NCBI GenBank assembly: GCA_048594375.1
Contig: JBMDXK010000005.1
Location: 1 to 64,000 of the forward strand
Direction of reading: 5' to 3'
DNA length: 64,000 bases
From: JBMDXK01 sp048594375
Lineage (GTDB): Bacteria; Pseudomonadota; Alphaproteobacteria; Rhizobiales; Methylopilaceae
Shown: positions 26,139 through 33,932 of the stretch, in pieces
Numbering within the stretch: position 1 is the first letter of the stretch
How the letters are laid out: every line of letters starts with the position of its first letter
Made by a program: the position numbers and the translations under genes
Notes under the pieces: model-generated
Databases searched by the model: none
What the model saw: only the letters and a program-made list of their open reading frames with translations
What the model was told of the DNA's origin: nothing

Positions 26139-26311
26139 TACCGAAGCGCAGGCAAACCTGTGGGCGTCACCCGCCACCACTCACCTCGAAATGCGGCTGT
26201 GGTGCGGGGAATAGTGCAGGTAGAACGAGCATCGGAACGCAGCGTACTTAACGTACGTGAGTACCGAAGCGCAGGCAGACCTGTGCTAGTCACCCGCCAC
26301 AGCCGCATTTC
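26139..26311. repeat. Palindromic repeat element inserted between ftsE and ftsX
   Basis: Two ~39-base direct repeats (26139-26177 and 26262-26300, both starting TACCGAAGCGCAGGC) 123 bases apart, plus a perfect 15-bp inverted repeat GAAATGCGGCTGTGG (26188-26202) / CCACAGCCGCATTTC (26297-26311). The right end of the inverted repeat supplies the last bases of the ftsE stop codon. No transposase is encoded, so it looks like a non-autonomous MITE- or ERIC-like element. No other copy was seen in this window. Confidence 0.7.
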
Positions 26312-26969
26312 AATCGTAGATATGCAGACGGCCATCACTCAATACCAACCTCCGTGCATCGCATAAATCCATGAGGGCGATATCGTGGGTGGCGATAACC
26401 ACAGACGTACCGGACTTATGCAGTTCTACAAACAGCCGCAGCAAACGCCGTGCAAGGTGTGGATCCACGTTTCCTGTAGGCTCGTCAGCAAGCAGCAATT
26501 CGGGACGGCTGATGAGCGCGCGCGCAATCGCAGCACGTTGTTTTTCCCCGCCGGAAAGAACGGGAGGATAGGCGTAAATCCGTTCACCCAGCCCCACCCA
26601 GCGCAGCAACTCAATAACCTCGGCGCGGTAGCTGGCTTCTTCGCGGCCTTGCACACGCAGAGGCAGCGCGACATTTTCAAAGGTGTTGAGATGTTCAAGG
26701 AGCCGAAAATCCTGAAAGACAATCCCGATTCGCCGCCGCACCATGGGCAAGGTACGGCGTGGCATACTGGCAATATCCTGCCCGAACATTGTCACAAGTC
26801 CGCGCGTGGGGCGCAGAGCTAAAAACAGCAATTTGAGCAGCGAGGTTTTTCCGGCACCGGAAGGGCCGGTTAGAAACTGGAAAGAATTAGGCTCTATCCG
26901 GAAATTTATATCCTTGAGAACTTCCGGTCCCAAACCATAGCGCAGACCGACATTTTCGAATCGAACCAC
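26310..26969 (-). CDS. ftsE: Cell division ATP-binding protein FtsE
   Basis: 219 residues, complete ABC ATPase: Walker A GPSGAGKTSLLKLL near residue 36, Q-loop (IGIVFQDFRLL), signature LSGGEKQRAAIARAL, Walker B ELLLADEPTGNVD and the switch His in IATHDIAL. Partners with FtsX at the division site. The coding region ends exactly where a palindromic repeat element begins, and the stop codon overlaps the element. The upstream region carries a CtrA-type box at 27106-27120. Confidence 0.95.
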   Translation of the reverse strand: MVRFENVGLRYGLGPEVLKDINFRIEPNSFQFLTGPSGAGKTSLLKLLFLALRPTRGLVTMFGQDIASMPRRTLPMVRRRIGIVFQDFRLLEHLNTFENVALPLRVQGREEASYRAEVIELLRWVGLGERIYAYPPVLSGGEKQRAAIARALISRPELLLADEPTGNVDPHLARRLLRLFVELHKSGTSVVIATHDIALMDLCDARRLVLSDGRLHIYD

Positions 26970-27334
26970 GTTGACCTACTCCCTGAAGCGCTTTTAGCGA
27001 AAGCATATACTGTTGAGCCAAAATTGCATGAAAATAAAATGTGTCATGGTTTTGCAGCATTTTTTTGCAACAAAGCCGTTATGGGACAGTATCAATCGGC
27101 TTACATTAACTGTCCGTTAACGGTATAGGGTGTGAATTGTAAAGGAATGAATAACGGTAAGCCACTTTTTAACCGTTTTATTCCACAAATCACCTGCGCA
27201 AGAGTGTCATGCGCGGCCTCACTGTTTCGTGTATTGCGTAAAAGAAAACACGCGATGTTCCAATGATAAAACGGAGCATTCAGACGTTTGCGTTACCATG
27301 AATTCCTGTTGTAGCCCGTCTCATTGGTGCCTTG
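26970..27334. other. Divergent ftsE / DUF3426-hpt-cpdR control region
   Basis: 365 bases without a gene. It contains one exact TTAA-N7-TTAA box and otherwise no RNA gene. The -10/-35 elements could not be fixed with confidence. Confidence 0.45.
27106..27120. promoter_or_regulatory. CtrA-type box in the ftsE / cpdR-operon divergent region
   Basis: TTAACTGTCCGTTAA, an exact TTAA-N7-TTAA match with the GTTAA ends typical of CtrA sites. It is 137 bases upstream of ftsE and 215 bases upstream of the DUF3426 gene. Confidence 0.45.
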
Positions 27335-28288
27335 ATGATTATTGTCTGCCCCACTTGTTCTGCTTCGTATGAAATTCCTGCATCTTCGCTGGGAGCAACA
27401 GGCCGCAGTGTGCGGTGTACGGAATGCAAAACAGTGTGGTTTAATCCTCCTGAGGAAAATGATGAAATCATTTCCGAGCGCGGCGCAAAGAAATCGCCGG
27501 CTGTTGTGACCTTGCCTGCACAAAAATCCGCAGCAAGCAGCAGCGTGGCTTCTGGGGAAGAAGCCGCATCTGATTCTGTTAATAAGGGGGATGTCCCTGC
27601 GGTTTCTTCTTCATCGTCTGGGGTGGCAAGGCGCAAAAGTGTACCCGCAGCCGCGATACACAAAGATGAAGCGATCAATGAAACGGATATTGAAGCCGTA
27701 TTTTCGGAAGTCGCTCAGACAAGCGAAAACAAACTTTCTGCGGAGCTCAAGGCGGAAAAGCGCGGCTGGTTCCGGCGAAAAGCGCGTACCGCGGCGGTAT
27801 CCTCGCCGCGCACAGGACATGCTGATTCTCACAAGGCAACAAAAACTCCGTTATGGATGACGCTTTGCCTGTTGTGCGCCATTGGTGGCCTGTTCTGGCT
27901 GGTGGCCAAGCGCGATTCTGTTGCGGCATTTCTTCCTGAAATGGCGCACCTGTATGCTATGGCTGGCCTGAAAGTGAATGTTCAGGGTCTGGATATTCAA
28001 AATATTAAAACCCTTGAAACAATGCAGAACGGAACGCCTCTTCTGGTGATTGAAGGCGTTATCAAAAATGTAACGACTCATGGTGTTGATATACCGCGGT
28101 TGCGTTTGGCTGTGCAGACAGAAAATGGCCGTGAGCTGTTTGCGTGGACAGCGGTACCGGCTGTGCCAAAACTGGAGCAAGGCGGCGAAATCCCTTTCAA
28201 GGCGCAGTTGGCTTCGCCACCTTTGGAAGGAAAAAAAGTTGCGGTTCGCTTTACAACACGGCATGATAACCTGATGCGTAAAGAATAA
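27335..28288 (+). CDS. MJ0042-type zinc-finger / DUF3426 membrane protein
   Basis: 317 residues from the ATG at 27335. Order: an N-terminal zinc ribbon with two CxxC pairs (CPTC ... CTEC, residues ~4-35); a long polar, probably disordered stretch (~45-165); one membrane helix (~175-195, PLWMTLCLLCAIGGLFWLVA); a periplasmic C-terminal DUF3426-like beta domain (VIEGVIKNVTTHGV). In alphaproteobacteria such proteins commonly sit next to ftsEX and hpt; the function is unknown but a link to the envelope or division is plausible. First gene of an operon with hpt and cpdR. Confidence 0.85.
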   Translation: MIIVCPTCSASYEIPASSLGATGRSVRCTECKTVWFNPPEENDEIISERGAKKSPAVVTLPAQKSAASSSVASGEEAASDSVNKGDVPAVSSSSSGVARRKSVPAAAIHKDEAINETDIEAVFSEVAQTSENKLSAELKAEKRGWFRRKARTAAVSSPRTGHADSHKATKTPLWMTLCLLCAIGGLFWLVAKRDSVAAFLPEMAHLYAMAGLKVNVQGLDIQNIKTLETMQNGTPLLVIEGVIKNVTTHGVDIPRLRLAVQTENGRELFAWTAVPAVPKLEQGGEIPFKAQLASPPLEGKKVAVRFTTRHDNLMRKE

Positions 28289-28304
28289 GTTTAGGAAATA
28301 TTAC

Positions 28305-28868
28305 GTGGCTATTCCGAAAATAAAAATACTGTTTAATACAGAAGATTTAGTCAAGCGCAACAAAGAACTGGCGCATGAAATTGCAAAGGTTGCAGATAAA
28401 AGGCTTCTGGTTATTTCTGTGCTGAAGGGCAGTTTTGTTTTTACAGCGGATCTTATTCGGGAAATGTCTCAGGCGGGGCTTACACCGCGCGTAGAGTTTC
28501 TGCATCTTTCCAGCTATCATGAGGGCAAAACGTCATCCGGTCAGGTGGATATTATTCATGATGTCCAAACCAGTGTGAGCGGTTGGGATGTCTTGTTGAT
28601 TGATGACATTCTGGAGTCGGGGCGGACGCTGGCATTTGCCAAGGATCTGCTCAGCGCGCGGGGTGCAAAGCGTGTTATGACCTGCGTGTTGCTGGAAAAG
28701 CCGCATAAGCGTGCGGTGAATGTGAATGCTGATTTTGTCGGGTTTTCGTGTCCGGATGTGTTTGTGTTAGGATACGGCATGGACGTTGCACATTCGTTTA
28801 GGGAATTGCCGTATATTGGTATTCCTGAAGACAACACTAATCTTGTACAAGCGGGAGAAAATGCCTGA
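28305..28868 (+). CDS. hpt: Hypoxanthine phosphoribosyltransferase
   Basis: 187 residues, GTG start with AGGAAA upstream. Purine salvage: transfers ribose-5-phosphate from PRPP to hypoxanthine or guanine. The PRPP loop VLLIDDILESGRTLAF and the flexible-loop region (FLHLSSYHEG) match the HPRT family, and the Lys-rich N-terminus also fits. Stop codon overlaps the start of cpdR (TGATG), so the two are translationally coupled. Confidence 0.92.
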   Translation: MAIPKIKILFNTEDLVKRNKELAHEIAKVADKRLLVISVLKGSFVFTADLIREMSQAGLTPRVEFLHLSSYHEGKTSSGQVDIIHDVQTSVSGWDVLLIDDILESGRTLAFAKDLLSARGAKRVMTCVLLEKPHKRAVNVNADFVGFSCPDVFVLGYGMDVAHSFRELPYIGIPEDNTNLVQAGENA

Positions 28869-29245
28869 TGGCTCGTATTCTGATTGCTGAAGATGAAGAC
28901 TCTGTTCGTGGTTTTGTTTCCCGTGCCTTGCAGCTGGATGGGCATGAAGTGGTAGCAGTGCCAGACGGCGCCGATGCTTATGATATGCTGGCAACGGGCG
29001 AACAGTTTGATTTGCTGCTTTCCGATATCCGGATGCCGATCATGGATGGCATTGCACTGGCGCTCATGGTTGCCCGTGATTTTCCTAACTTAACAATCTT
29101 GTTGATGACCGGCTTTGCCGATCAGCGTGAGCGGGCATCCGATCTCACAGCGCTCATTCATGATGTGGTCACCAAGCCCTTCAGCCTTGCAGATATTCGC
29201 ACCGCTGTAAGCCAGGCCATTGCATCGCGCGCCGAAGCGGCTTAA
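28868..29245 (+). CDS. cpdR: CpdR-like single-domain response regulator
   Basis: 125 residues, a receiver domain only. Acidic pair in ILIAEDED, phospho-acceptor Asp in LLLSDIRMPIMDG (about residue 54), Thr in LLMTGFAD and Lys in VVTKPFSL. The order hpt-cpdR and the sequence match CpdR of Caulobacter, where unphosphorylated CpdR localises ClpXP to the pole and primes degradation of CtrA-pathway and other substrates. Phosphorylation comes from the CckA-ChpT relay, neither of which is in this window. Function is by homology. Confidence 0.85.
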   Translation: MARILIAEDEDSVRGFVSRALQLDGHEVVAVPDGADAYDMLATGEQFDLLLSDIRMPIMDGIALALMVARDFPNLTILLMTGFADQRERASDLTALIHDVVTKPFSLADIRTAVSQAIASRAEAA

Positions 29246-29302
29246 GCCTGAAAAAAATAAAGGCAGGGTAAATTCACTTTGCCATGCAAAGGAAATTACC
29301 CC

Positions 29303-29953
29303 ATGCGCCCTCTTGATGGCCCTCGTTTAATGCCGGCCTCCGGCAACAATCCTTCCCATCTTGTCGTTTTTCTGCATGGATACGGCGCCGATGGCAATGA
29401 TCTGATTGGTCTTGGCAAAGAATGGGCTGAACCGCTGCCCAACGTTGCCTTTGCAAGCCCCAATGCACCAGAACCCTGCGCCATGTCATCTTTGGGTAAA
29501 CAGTGGTTTTCGTTAAGCAGGCGCGATGAAAACGAGCGCAGCAATGGTGTTGAAAGCGCAAGGCCGGCATTGGACGCCTTTCTGGATTTAGAGCTGGAGC
29601 GCCATGGCCTCTCACCGGATAAACTGGTACTGGTGGGCTTTAGCCAAGGCACCATGATGGCGCTGCATGTAGGCTTGCGCCGTACCGTTCCCCCCTGCGC
29701 AATTGTTGGTTTTTCAGGGATATTGGTATTGCCAGAAAAGCTGGCAGAGCGCACTGGTAATCCGCCTGTTCTGCTGCTGCACGGCACCCATGATGACGTG
29801 CTGCCCTTTCAATCCTTGCTGGATGCAACAAACGCTCTGGCGGAAGCAGGCCTGCCCTGCCAATTCCACATTGCCCATCGCATTGGCCATGGCATTGATC
29901 CAGAAGGCTTGCGGCACAGCGGCAAATTTATCAAAGCTGCCATTAGCCGTTAA
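29303..29953 (+). CDS. Phospholipase/carboxylesterase family alpha/beta hydrolase
   Basis: 216 residues from the ATG at 29303 (AAGGAA about eight bases before). Catalytic triad: Ser in GFSQGTMMA, Asp in LHGTHDDVLP and His in RIGHGI. The oxyanion motif FLHGYGADGND is present. Same family as bacterial esterases and eukaryotic acyl-protein thioesterases; acts on short acyl esters. No signal peptide, so probably cytosolic. It has its own strong terminator. Confidence 0.9.
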   Translation: MRPLDGPRLMPASGNNPSHLVVFLHGYGADGNDLIGLGKEWAEPLPNVAFASPNAPEPCAMSSLGKQWFSLSRRDENERSNGVESARPALDAFLDLELERHGLSPDKLVLVGFSQGTMMALHVGLRRTVPPCAIVGFSGILVLPEKLAERTGNPPVLLLHGTHDDVLPFQSLLDATNALAEAGLPCQFHIAHRIGHGIDPEGLRHSGKFIKAAISR

Positions 29954-29975
29954 AACAGCGATAAAACGACACAAT

Positions 29976-30004
29976 AAAAGCATGAGAAAACAATCATGCT
30001 TTTT
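29976..30004 (+). terminator. Terminator after the esterase gene
   Basis: AAAAGCATGA (29976-29985) / TCATGCTTTT (29994-30003) hairpin with a T run. Confidence 0.85.
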
Positions 30005-30075
30005 GCGACACGCGTTTTATTTTGCTAAAAATTTTGCGCTTTTGATTGTGTGAGGCGGCTGTTACCGGCGGTATG

Positions 30076-30107
30076 AAAAAGCAAAAGCCCCGGCAAACCG
30101 AGGCTTT
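30076..30107 (-). terminator. Terminator of the tRNA-Gly gene
   Basis: AAAGCCCCGG (30084-30093) pairs with CCGAGGCTTT (30098-30107) with one mismatch. On the minus strand a T-rich tail follows. It begins 17 bases past the tRNA 3' end. Confidence 0.8.
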
Positions 30108-30124
30108 CAAACCATCTGGAAAAT

Positions 30125-30199
30125 TGGAGCGGGCGAAGGGATTCGAACCCTCGACCCTAACCTTGGCAAGGTTATGCTCTACCCCTGAGCTACACCCGC
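30125..30199 (-). tRNA. tRNA-Gly (anticodon GCC), CCA encoded
   Basis: Read on the minus strand: acceptor 5' arm GCGGGTG pairs with CGCCCGC, D arm AGCTCAGGGGTAGAGC, anticodon stem AACCTTGCCAAGGTT with anticodon GCC, T arm GAGGGTTCGAATCCCTT, discriminator U and an encoded CCA at 30125-30127. A terminator lies downstream and no other tRNA is adjacent. Confidence 0.96.
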
Positions 30200-30381
30200 T
30201 CGCTCCAACCGGAGGTATCAAACCGTCCGTGCAGCAGTATATGCAGCATTCTGAAAAAGATTGCAATGGGTTCGTGTGAATTTTTGCAATCTTTTCTTGC
30301 GAAGCAGGATAAAGATTGCAATATCAAGGATACACATTGTGCATTAGTGTGGAAAAAACAAATTTGATGGAGATGGAAACG

Positions 30382-31287
30382 ATGTTTACAGAGCAGGCGG
30401 CAGCGAATCCGGCAGAAAAAACCGGCGTTAAAGAAACATCCACACGCACATTTGCACAGGATGTCCTTGCTCCATCCCAAAAGAATCCTGTTCTGGTTTA
30501 TTTTACGGCTTCATGGTGCGGGCCTTGTAAACAGCTTTCTCCGATAATGGATGAAATGGCCAGTCTTGCGGAAGGGAAGCTCCATATTTTCAAGCTGGAT
30601 ATTGATAAGGATCCTGCCATTCCGGGGCAGTTGGGTATCCAGTCTGTGCCAGCGGTCATTGCCTTTGTGAAAGGTCAGCCGGTTGATGGATTTATGGGTG
30701 CGTTGCCCAAAAATGATATTCTGGCTTTCATGGAAAGGTTGGTAGGGTCATTGGGAAGCACGACCCTTGAGCCTATTCTTGATGCCGCAGACAAGGCGCT
30801 GGAAGCCAATAATCTGGTTGAGGCGGCGGAAACCTATGCAGCGGTTCTTTCTCAGGATGCAAACAATGTCCGCGCAATTGCAGGGCTGGCACTGGCACAG
30901 GCAAAATCTGGCAACAGCGAAGCCGCTAAAACCACACTGGCTATCCTCAGCGAAAAAGACCGCGCTTCGGCTCCGGTGCAGGCCGTACGCGCCAAGATTG
31001 ACCTGATGGAACAATCTGCACATTTGGGCGATGCCAGTTCGTTTGAAGCCCGTATCAGCGCCAATCCCGATGATTTTGAAGCCCGTCATGATCTGGCCTT
31101 GCTGCTTGCCGCAGCCAATAACAAGGAAGAGGCGCTCAAGCATTTGTTATATATAGTGCGTAAAGACAGAGAATGGAACGAAGACGGCGCGCGCAAGCAA
31201 TTGGTGCAATTTTTTGAAGCGTGGGGCGCGGCAGATCCTGCAACGCTCAAAGGCCGTCGGCAATTATCTTCGCTTTTGTTTGCCTGA
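30382..31287 (+). CDS. cnoX: CnoX-like thioredoxin-TPR chaperone (YbbN family)
   Basis: About 301 residues from the ATG at 30382 (GGAG and GGAAACG upstream; ATGs at 30367 and earlier are alternatives). N-terminal thioredoxin fold (~20-120) with an intact active site WCGPCKQ and the cis-Pro in QSVPAV, then tetratricopeptide-type helices (~130-300). CnoX binds unfolded or oxidised clients and hands them to GroEL; the intact CxxC, as in Caulobacter and unlike E. coli, suggests redox activity as well. The Lon-N-domain gene follows 14 bases later, so they form an operon. Confidence 0.9.
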   Translation: MFTEQAAANPAEKTGVKETSTRTFAQDVLAPSQKNPVLVYFTASWCGPCKQLSPIMDEMASLAEGKLHIFKLDIDKDPAIPGQLGIQSVPAVIAFVKGQPVDGFMGALPKNDILAFMERLVGSLGSTTLEPILDAADKALEANNLVEAAETYAAVLSQDANNVRAIAGLALAQAKSGNSEAAKTTLAILSEKDRASAPVQAVRAKIDLMEQSAHLGDASSFEARISANPDDFEARHDLALLLAAANNKEEALKHLLYIVRKDREWNEDGARKQLVQFFEAWGAADPATLKGRRQLSSLLFA

Positions 31288-31301
31288 ACTGTGTGAGAAA
31301 C

Positions 31302-31970
31302 ATGTCTATTAACCGCTGTCCAACAACGATCCAGGAACTGCCTCGGCACATCGCTTTATTCCCGTTACACGGAACAATTTTGCTTCCACGGGGAGATCTG
31401 ACGTTAAATGTTTTTGAACCCCGTTATATCTCTCTTGTGGATGATGCTTTAGCGGACAATCGCCTTATAGGCGTTATTCAACCCATGAAAGAGACGGGTA
31501 AAAACTCGCTTCATCCCTTGCTTGCGCCCGTTGGCTGTCTGGGACGAATAACGGCATTTCATGAGCTACCGGAAGGAAAATACGCTATTACCGTGACGGG
31601 CATTTGCCGTTTTCGGAATGCAGGGGAGCTTGAAACCCAAACCCTTTACCGAAAATTAGAACCGCTGTGGGATGAATTTGCCGCTGATTTGATCCCCAAC
31701 AGCCAGACCAGCACGATTAACCGGGATCTGGTATTTACAACCCTTCGCTCGTTTCTCAAAACGTTTGAAATGGAAGCGGATTGGGAGGAGATTTATAAAG
31801 CCCCCGATGAAGCCTTAATTAACGCGCTTGCGATGATTTCTCCTTATGGAATGAAAGAAAAGCAAGCTTTGTTGGAAGCACCGGATTTGAAAAACCGTTC
31901 CGAGATGTTAATTGCAATAACAGAAATGCTGCTGTCACGTCACGATAATGCTGGAAAAACATTGCAATAA
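31302..31970 (+). CDS. Lon N-terminal-domain protein (LON substrate-binding domain, no protease)
   Basis: 222 residues from the ATG at 31302. The LAN/LON-N fold is seen in IALFPLHGTILLPRGDLTLNVFEPRY and IGVIQPM. No ATPase or Lon peptidase domain is attached. The stand-alone form is common in alphaproteobacteria next to a CnoX/YbbN-type thioredoxin and a Trm112-like protein, as here. Probably recognises proteins, perhaps in quality control with CnoX. The partner is inference. Confidence 0.88.
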   Translation: MSINRCPTTIQELPRHIALFPLHGTILLPRGDLTLNVFEPRYISLVDDALADNRLIGVIQPMKETGKNSLHPLLAPVGCLGRITAFHELPEGKYAITVTGICRFRNAGELETQTLYRKLEPLWDEFAADLIPNSQTSTINRDLVFTTLRSFLKTFEMEADWEEIYKAPDEALINALAMISPYGMKEKQALLEAPDLKNRSEMLIAITEMLLSRHDNAGKTLQ

Positions 31971-31992
31971 TTCCTTTAAGAAAGAGCAAACC

Positions 31993-32187
31993 ATGAGCTT
32001 TCATGCCATTGACCCGCGCCTATTAGAAATTCTTGTTTGTCCCGTAACCAAAGCCACACTGGAATACGACGCTGAAAAGCAGGAATTGATTTCCCGTCCA
32101 GCGAAACTCGCCTACCCTATCCGCGACGGTATTCCCATTATGCTCCCCGATGAGGCACGTTCATTGGATGAGAATGATAAAGCATAA
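31993..32187 (+). CDS. Trm112-like small protein (YcaR family)
   Basis: 64 residues, ATG at 31993 with AAGAAAGAG upstream. Motif LLEILVCPVTKATLEYD then RLAYPIRDGIPIML-type sequence (here KLAYPIRDGIPIML) is the Trm112/UPF0434 zinc-ribbon family, although only one of the usual Cys pairs is seen. The family activates methyltransferases in eukaryotes; the bacterial role is not settled. Last conserved gene of the CnoX operon; its stop overlaps the next gene. Confidence 0.85.
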   Translation: MSFHAIDPRLLEILVCPVTKATLEYDAEKQELISRPAKLAYPIRDGIPIMLPDEARSLDENDKA

Positions 32188-32926
32188 GAATAAGGTTTAC
32201 TCCAAAGTGCCGCGCTTGAATAAACCCGTTGTCACAGAAGTGCAAAGAAATGAATTTTACGCATCCATTGAAAATGATTTTCTCAAAAATTTGAACGATC
32301 ATTCCGCTAATCCAAAAAATAATATCGATAAGATAAAATCTTTCATTGGAAATGCTGATAGCGCAAGGCAGTATATGGACAGTCTGAGCAATGTTTCGGA
32401 TATGCGCTATTGGAAACTCACAGATAAAACAACGTCTGCATATGGTTTTTTAGTAACATCTATTCCAGCGTTGCAATTTCACCCCGATGTAAAAAAATTG
32501 CATCAGATATTCCCAAATTTACCTCCTGATCACTTTTTAAACGATCAAGAAAGCCACGCAGTAGAAATACCCAATGCAATAACCAAAGAATGGGAAGTGG
32601 GCTTATCAGGTTCTGGCGGCGTATTAACAGAGCACACCTTACGTCTCGCAGGAACGAAAGGCGTAGTTTCCACATATACAACAGTATATTCAACCCCTTA
32701 TAACGAACATCTTGGCTTCCGCATGAATGAAGAAAGCGAACATGTCCTCAGACCAATAGAAAACCCGGATATCTGGGAGCTGAAAGACAGCAAAGATCAA
32801 AAAGTTGCTGTAGACGCTATCTGGTCACTGGGCAAGCAAGAAGCCGATGCCATAAACTGGCAGCGTGTTGGGATTAAAGGCGGCTATCTGCGCGATGCTA
32901 CCCTATATAAAACACCTGCACCATGA
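32174..32926 (+). CDS. Unknown protein overlapping the Trm112-like gene
   Basis: About 250 residues from the ATG at 32174 (GGATGAG just upstream), overlapping the Trm112-like gene by 14 bases. The N-terminus is basic (MIKHKNKVYSKVPRLNKP), followed by a charged, probably helical region and a beta-rich middle (VGLSGSGGVLTEHTLRLAG). It ends with INWQRVGIKGGYLRD. No known domain, signal peptide or membrane segment. Codon use and base composition appear more AT-rich than the neighbours, so it may be acquired or lineage-specific. A strong terminator follows. Confidence 0.7.
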   Translation: MIKHKNKVYSKVPRLNKPVVTEVQRNEFYASIENDFLKNLNDHSANPKNNIDKIKSFIGNADSARQYMDSLSNVSDMRYWKLTDKTTSAYGFLVTSIPALQFHPDVKKLHQIFPNLPPDHFLNDQESHAVEIPNAITKEWEVGLSGSGGVLTEHTLRLAGTKGVVSTYTTVYSTPYNEHLGFRMNEESEHVLRPIENPDIWELKDSKDQKVAVDAIWSLGKQEADAINWQRVGIKGGYLRDATLYKTPAP

Positions 32927-32931
32927 ATGCG

Positions 32932-32965
32932 AAAACCCGCCTTGAGAAATATTTCGGCGGGTTTT
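32932..32965. terminator. Bidirectional terminator between the unknown gene and parB
   Basis: AAAACCCGCC (32932-32941) / GGCGGGTTTT (32956-32965) perfect 10-bp stem with A and T tracts on the two sides, so it can act for both strands. Confidence 0.85.
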
Positions 32966-33000
32966 ATTGGTGAGTTGATGAGACGATGCGTGTATAAAAT

Positions 33001-33882
33001 TCACGCCCTCAAACGGCGGCAGACACCATCCAACTGCTCCAGGGTTGCATATTTAATACGGATTTCTCCGCCGCTGTCTTTGTGTTGAATATCGACAAAT
33101 AATCCCAAAATATCGGTAAGCTCTTTTTCAAGCGCCAGTGTATCGGCATCTTTATTGGTGCTGCGCGGCGCTTTTTTGCGTGGTTCTTTGCCAGCATCGG
33201 AAGCTTCGGCTTGCGCCATGGCTTCCACTTCACGCACAGTCATGCCCTTTTCAAGCACTTTTTTAGCCACAGCTTCCGGATTGCTGACCGCCAACAGCGC
33301 TCTTGCATGACCGGCGCTCAGGCGGCCATCCAATACGGCTTCGCGCACTTCGCCAGGCAATTTCAAGAGTCGCAATGTATTGGCAATATGGCTACGGCTT
33401 TTGCCGATAATCTTTCCCAAATCGTTTTGGCTATAACCATAATTGGCAATCAGAGACTCATACCCTGCCGCTTCTTCAATGGCATTTAAATCTGCACGTT
33501 GTACGTTTTCAATGATTGCCAGCTCAAGAGCCTCACGATCATTGACCTCCAGCAACACCACAGGCACATCGTGTAATTCGGCACGCTGGGCGGCGCGCCA
33601 GCGGCGTTCACCGGCAATAACTTCATAAGCATCCACTTCGCCAGCAACGGTGCGCACCAGAATAGGCTGGATAATCCCTTTTTCTTTGATGGATTCAGAA
33701 AGATCACGCAAATCTTCTTCCGAAAAATGTTTGCGCGGATTTGCGGGATTGGCGCGCAAAAATTCAATGGGGATGCGGCGCTGCCCCCGCGCACGCTCAA
33801 TAGCCACCGATTCTTCGCCAACATCACCAATTAAAGCGGCAAGGCCACGGCCTAAACGGGAACGGGGTGCTTCATCAGCCAT
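33001..33882 (-). CDS. parB: Chromosome partitioning protein ParB
   Basis: 293 residues with GAGGTTG before the ATG. N-terminal SRLGRGLAALIG, then the ParB CTPase domain with the GERRWRAAQ arginine motif, the helix-turn-helix parS-binding domain (LRLLKLPGEVREAVLDGRLS, AGHARALL), and a C-terminal dimerisation domain. It binds parS near the origin and spreads by CTP switching. Candidate parS sites are found at 35338, 37870, 39081, 42519 and 43109. Co-directional with parA (50 bases apart). Confidence 0.96.
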   Translation of the reverse strand: MADEAPRSRLGRGLAALIGDVGEESVAIERARGQRRIPIEFLRANPANPRKHFSEEDLRDLSESIKEKGIIQPILVRTVAGEVDAYEVIAGERRWRAAQRAELHDVPVVLLEVNDREALELAIIENVQRADLNAIEEAAGYESLIANYGYSQNDLGKIIGKSRSHIANTLRLLKLPGEVREAVLDGRLSAGHARALLAVSNPEAVAKKVLEKGMTVREVEAMAQAEASDAGKEPRKKAPRSTNKDADTLALEKELTDILGLFVDIQHKDSGGEIRIKYATLEQLDGVCRRLRA

Positions 33883-33932
33883 TGTTCAACCTCTTATTAT
33901 TGCATTTCCGAATCGAATAAAGCCGGCCTGTT

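Noticed and set aside
26138..26338. 66-residue minus-strand reading frame between ftsE and ftsX
   Set aside because: It is a translation of the palindromic element with an internal peptide repeat; no ribosome site, overlaps the ftsE 3' end.
1466..32905. Shared N-W-x-x-V-G-I-K in the proline-rich protein and the unknown protein at 32174
   Set aside because: Six conserved residues only, with no further similarity on either side; likely chance.
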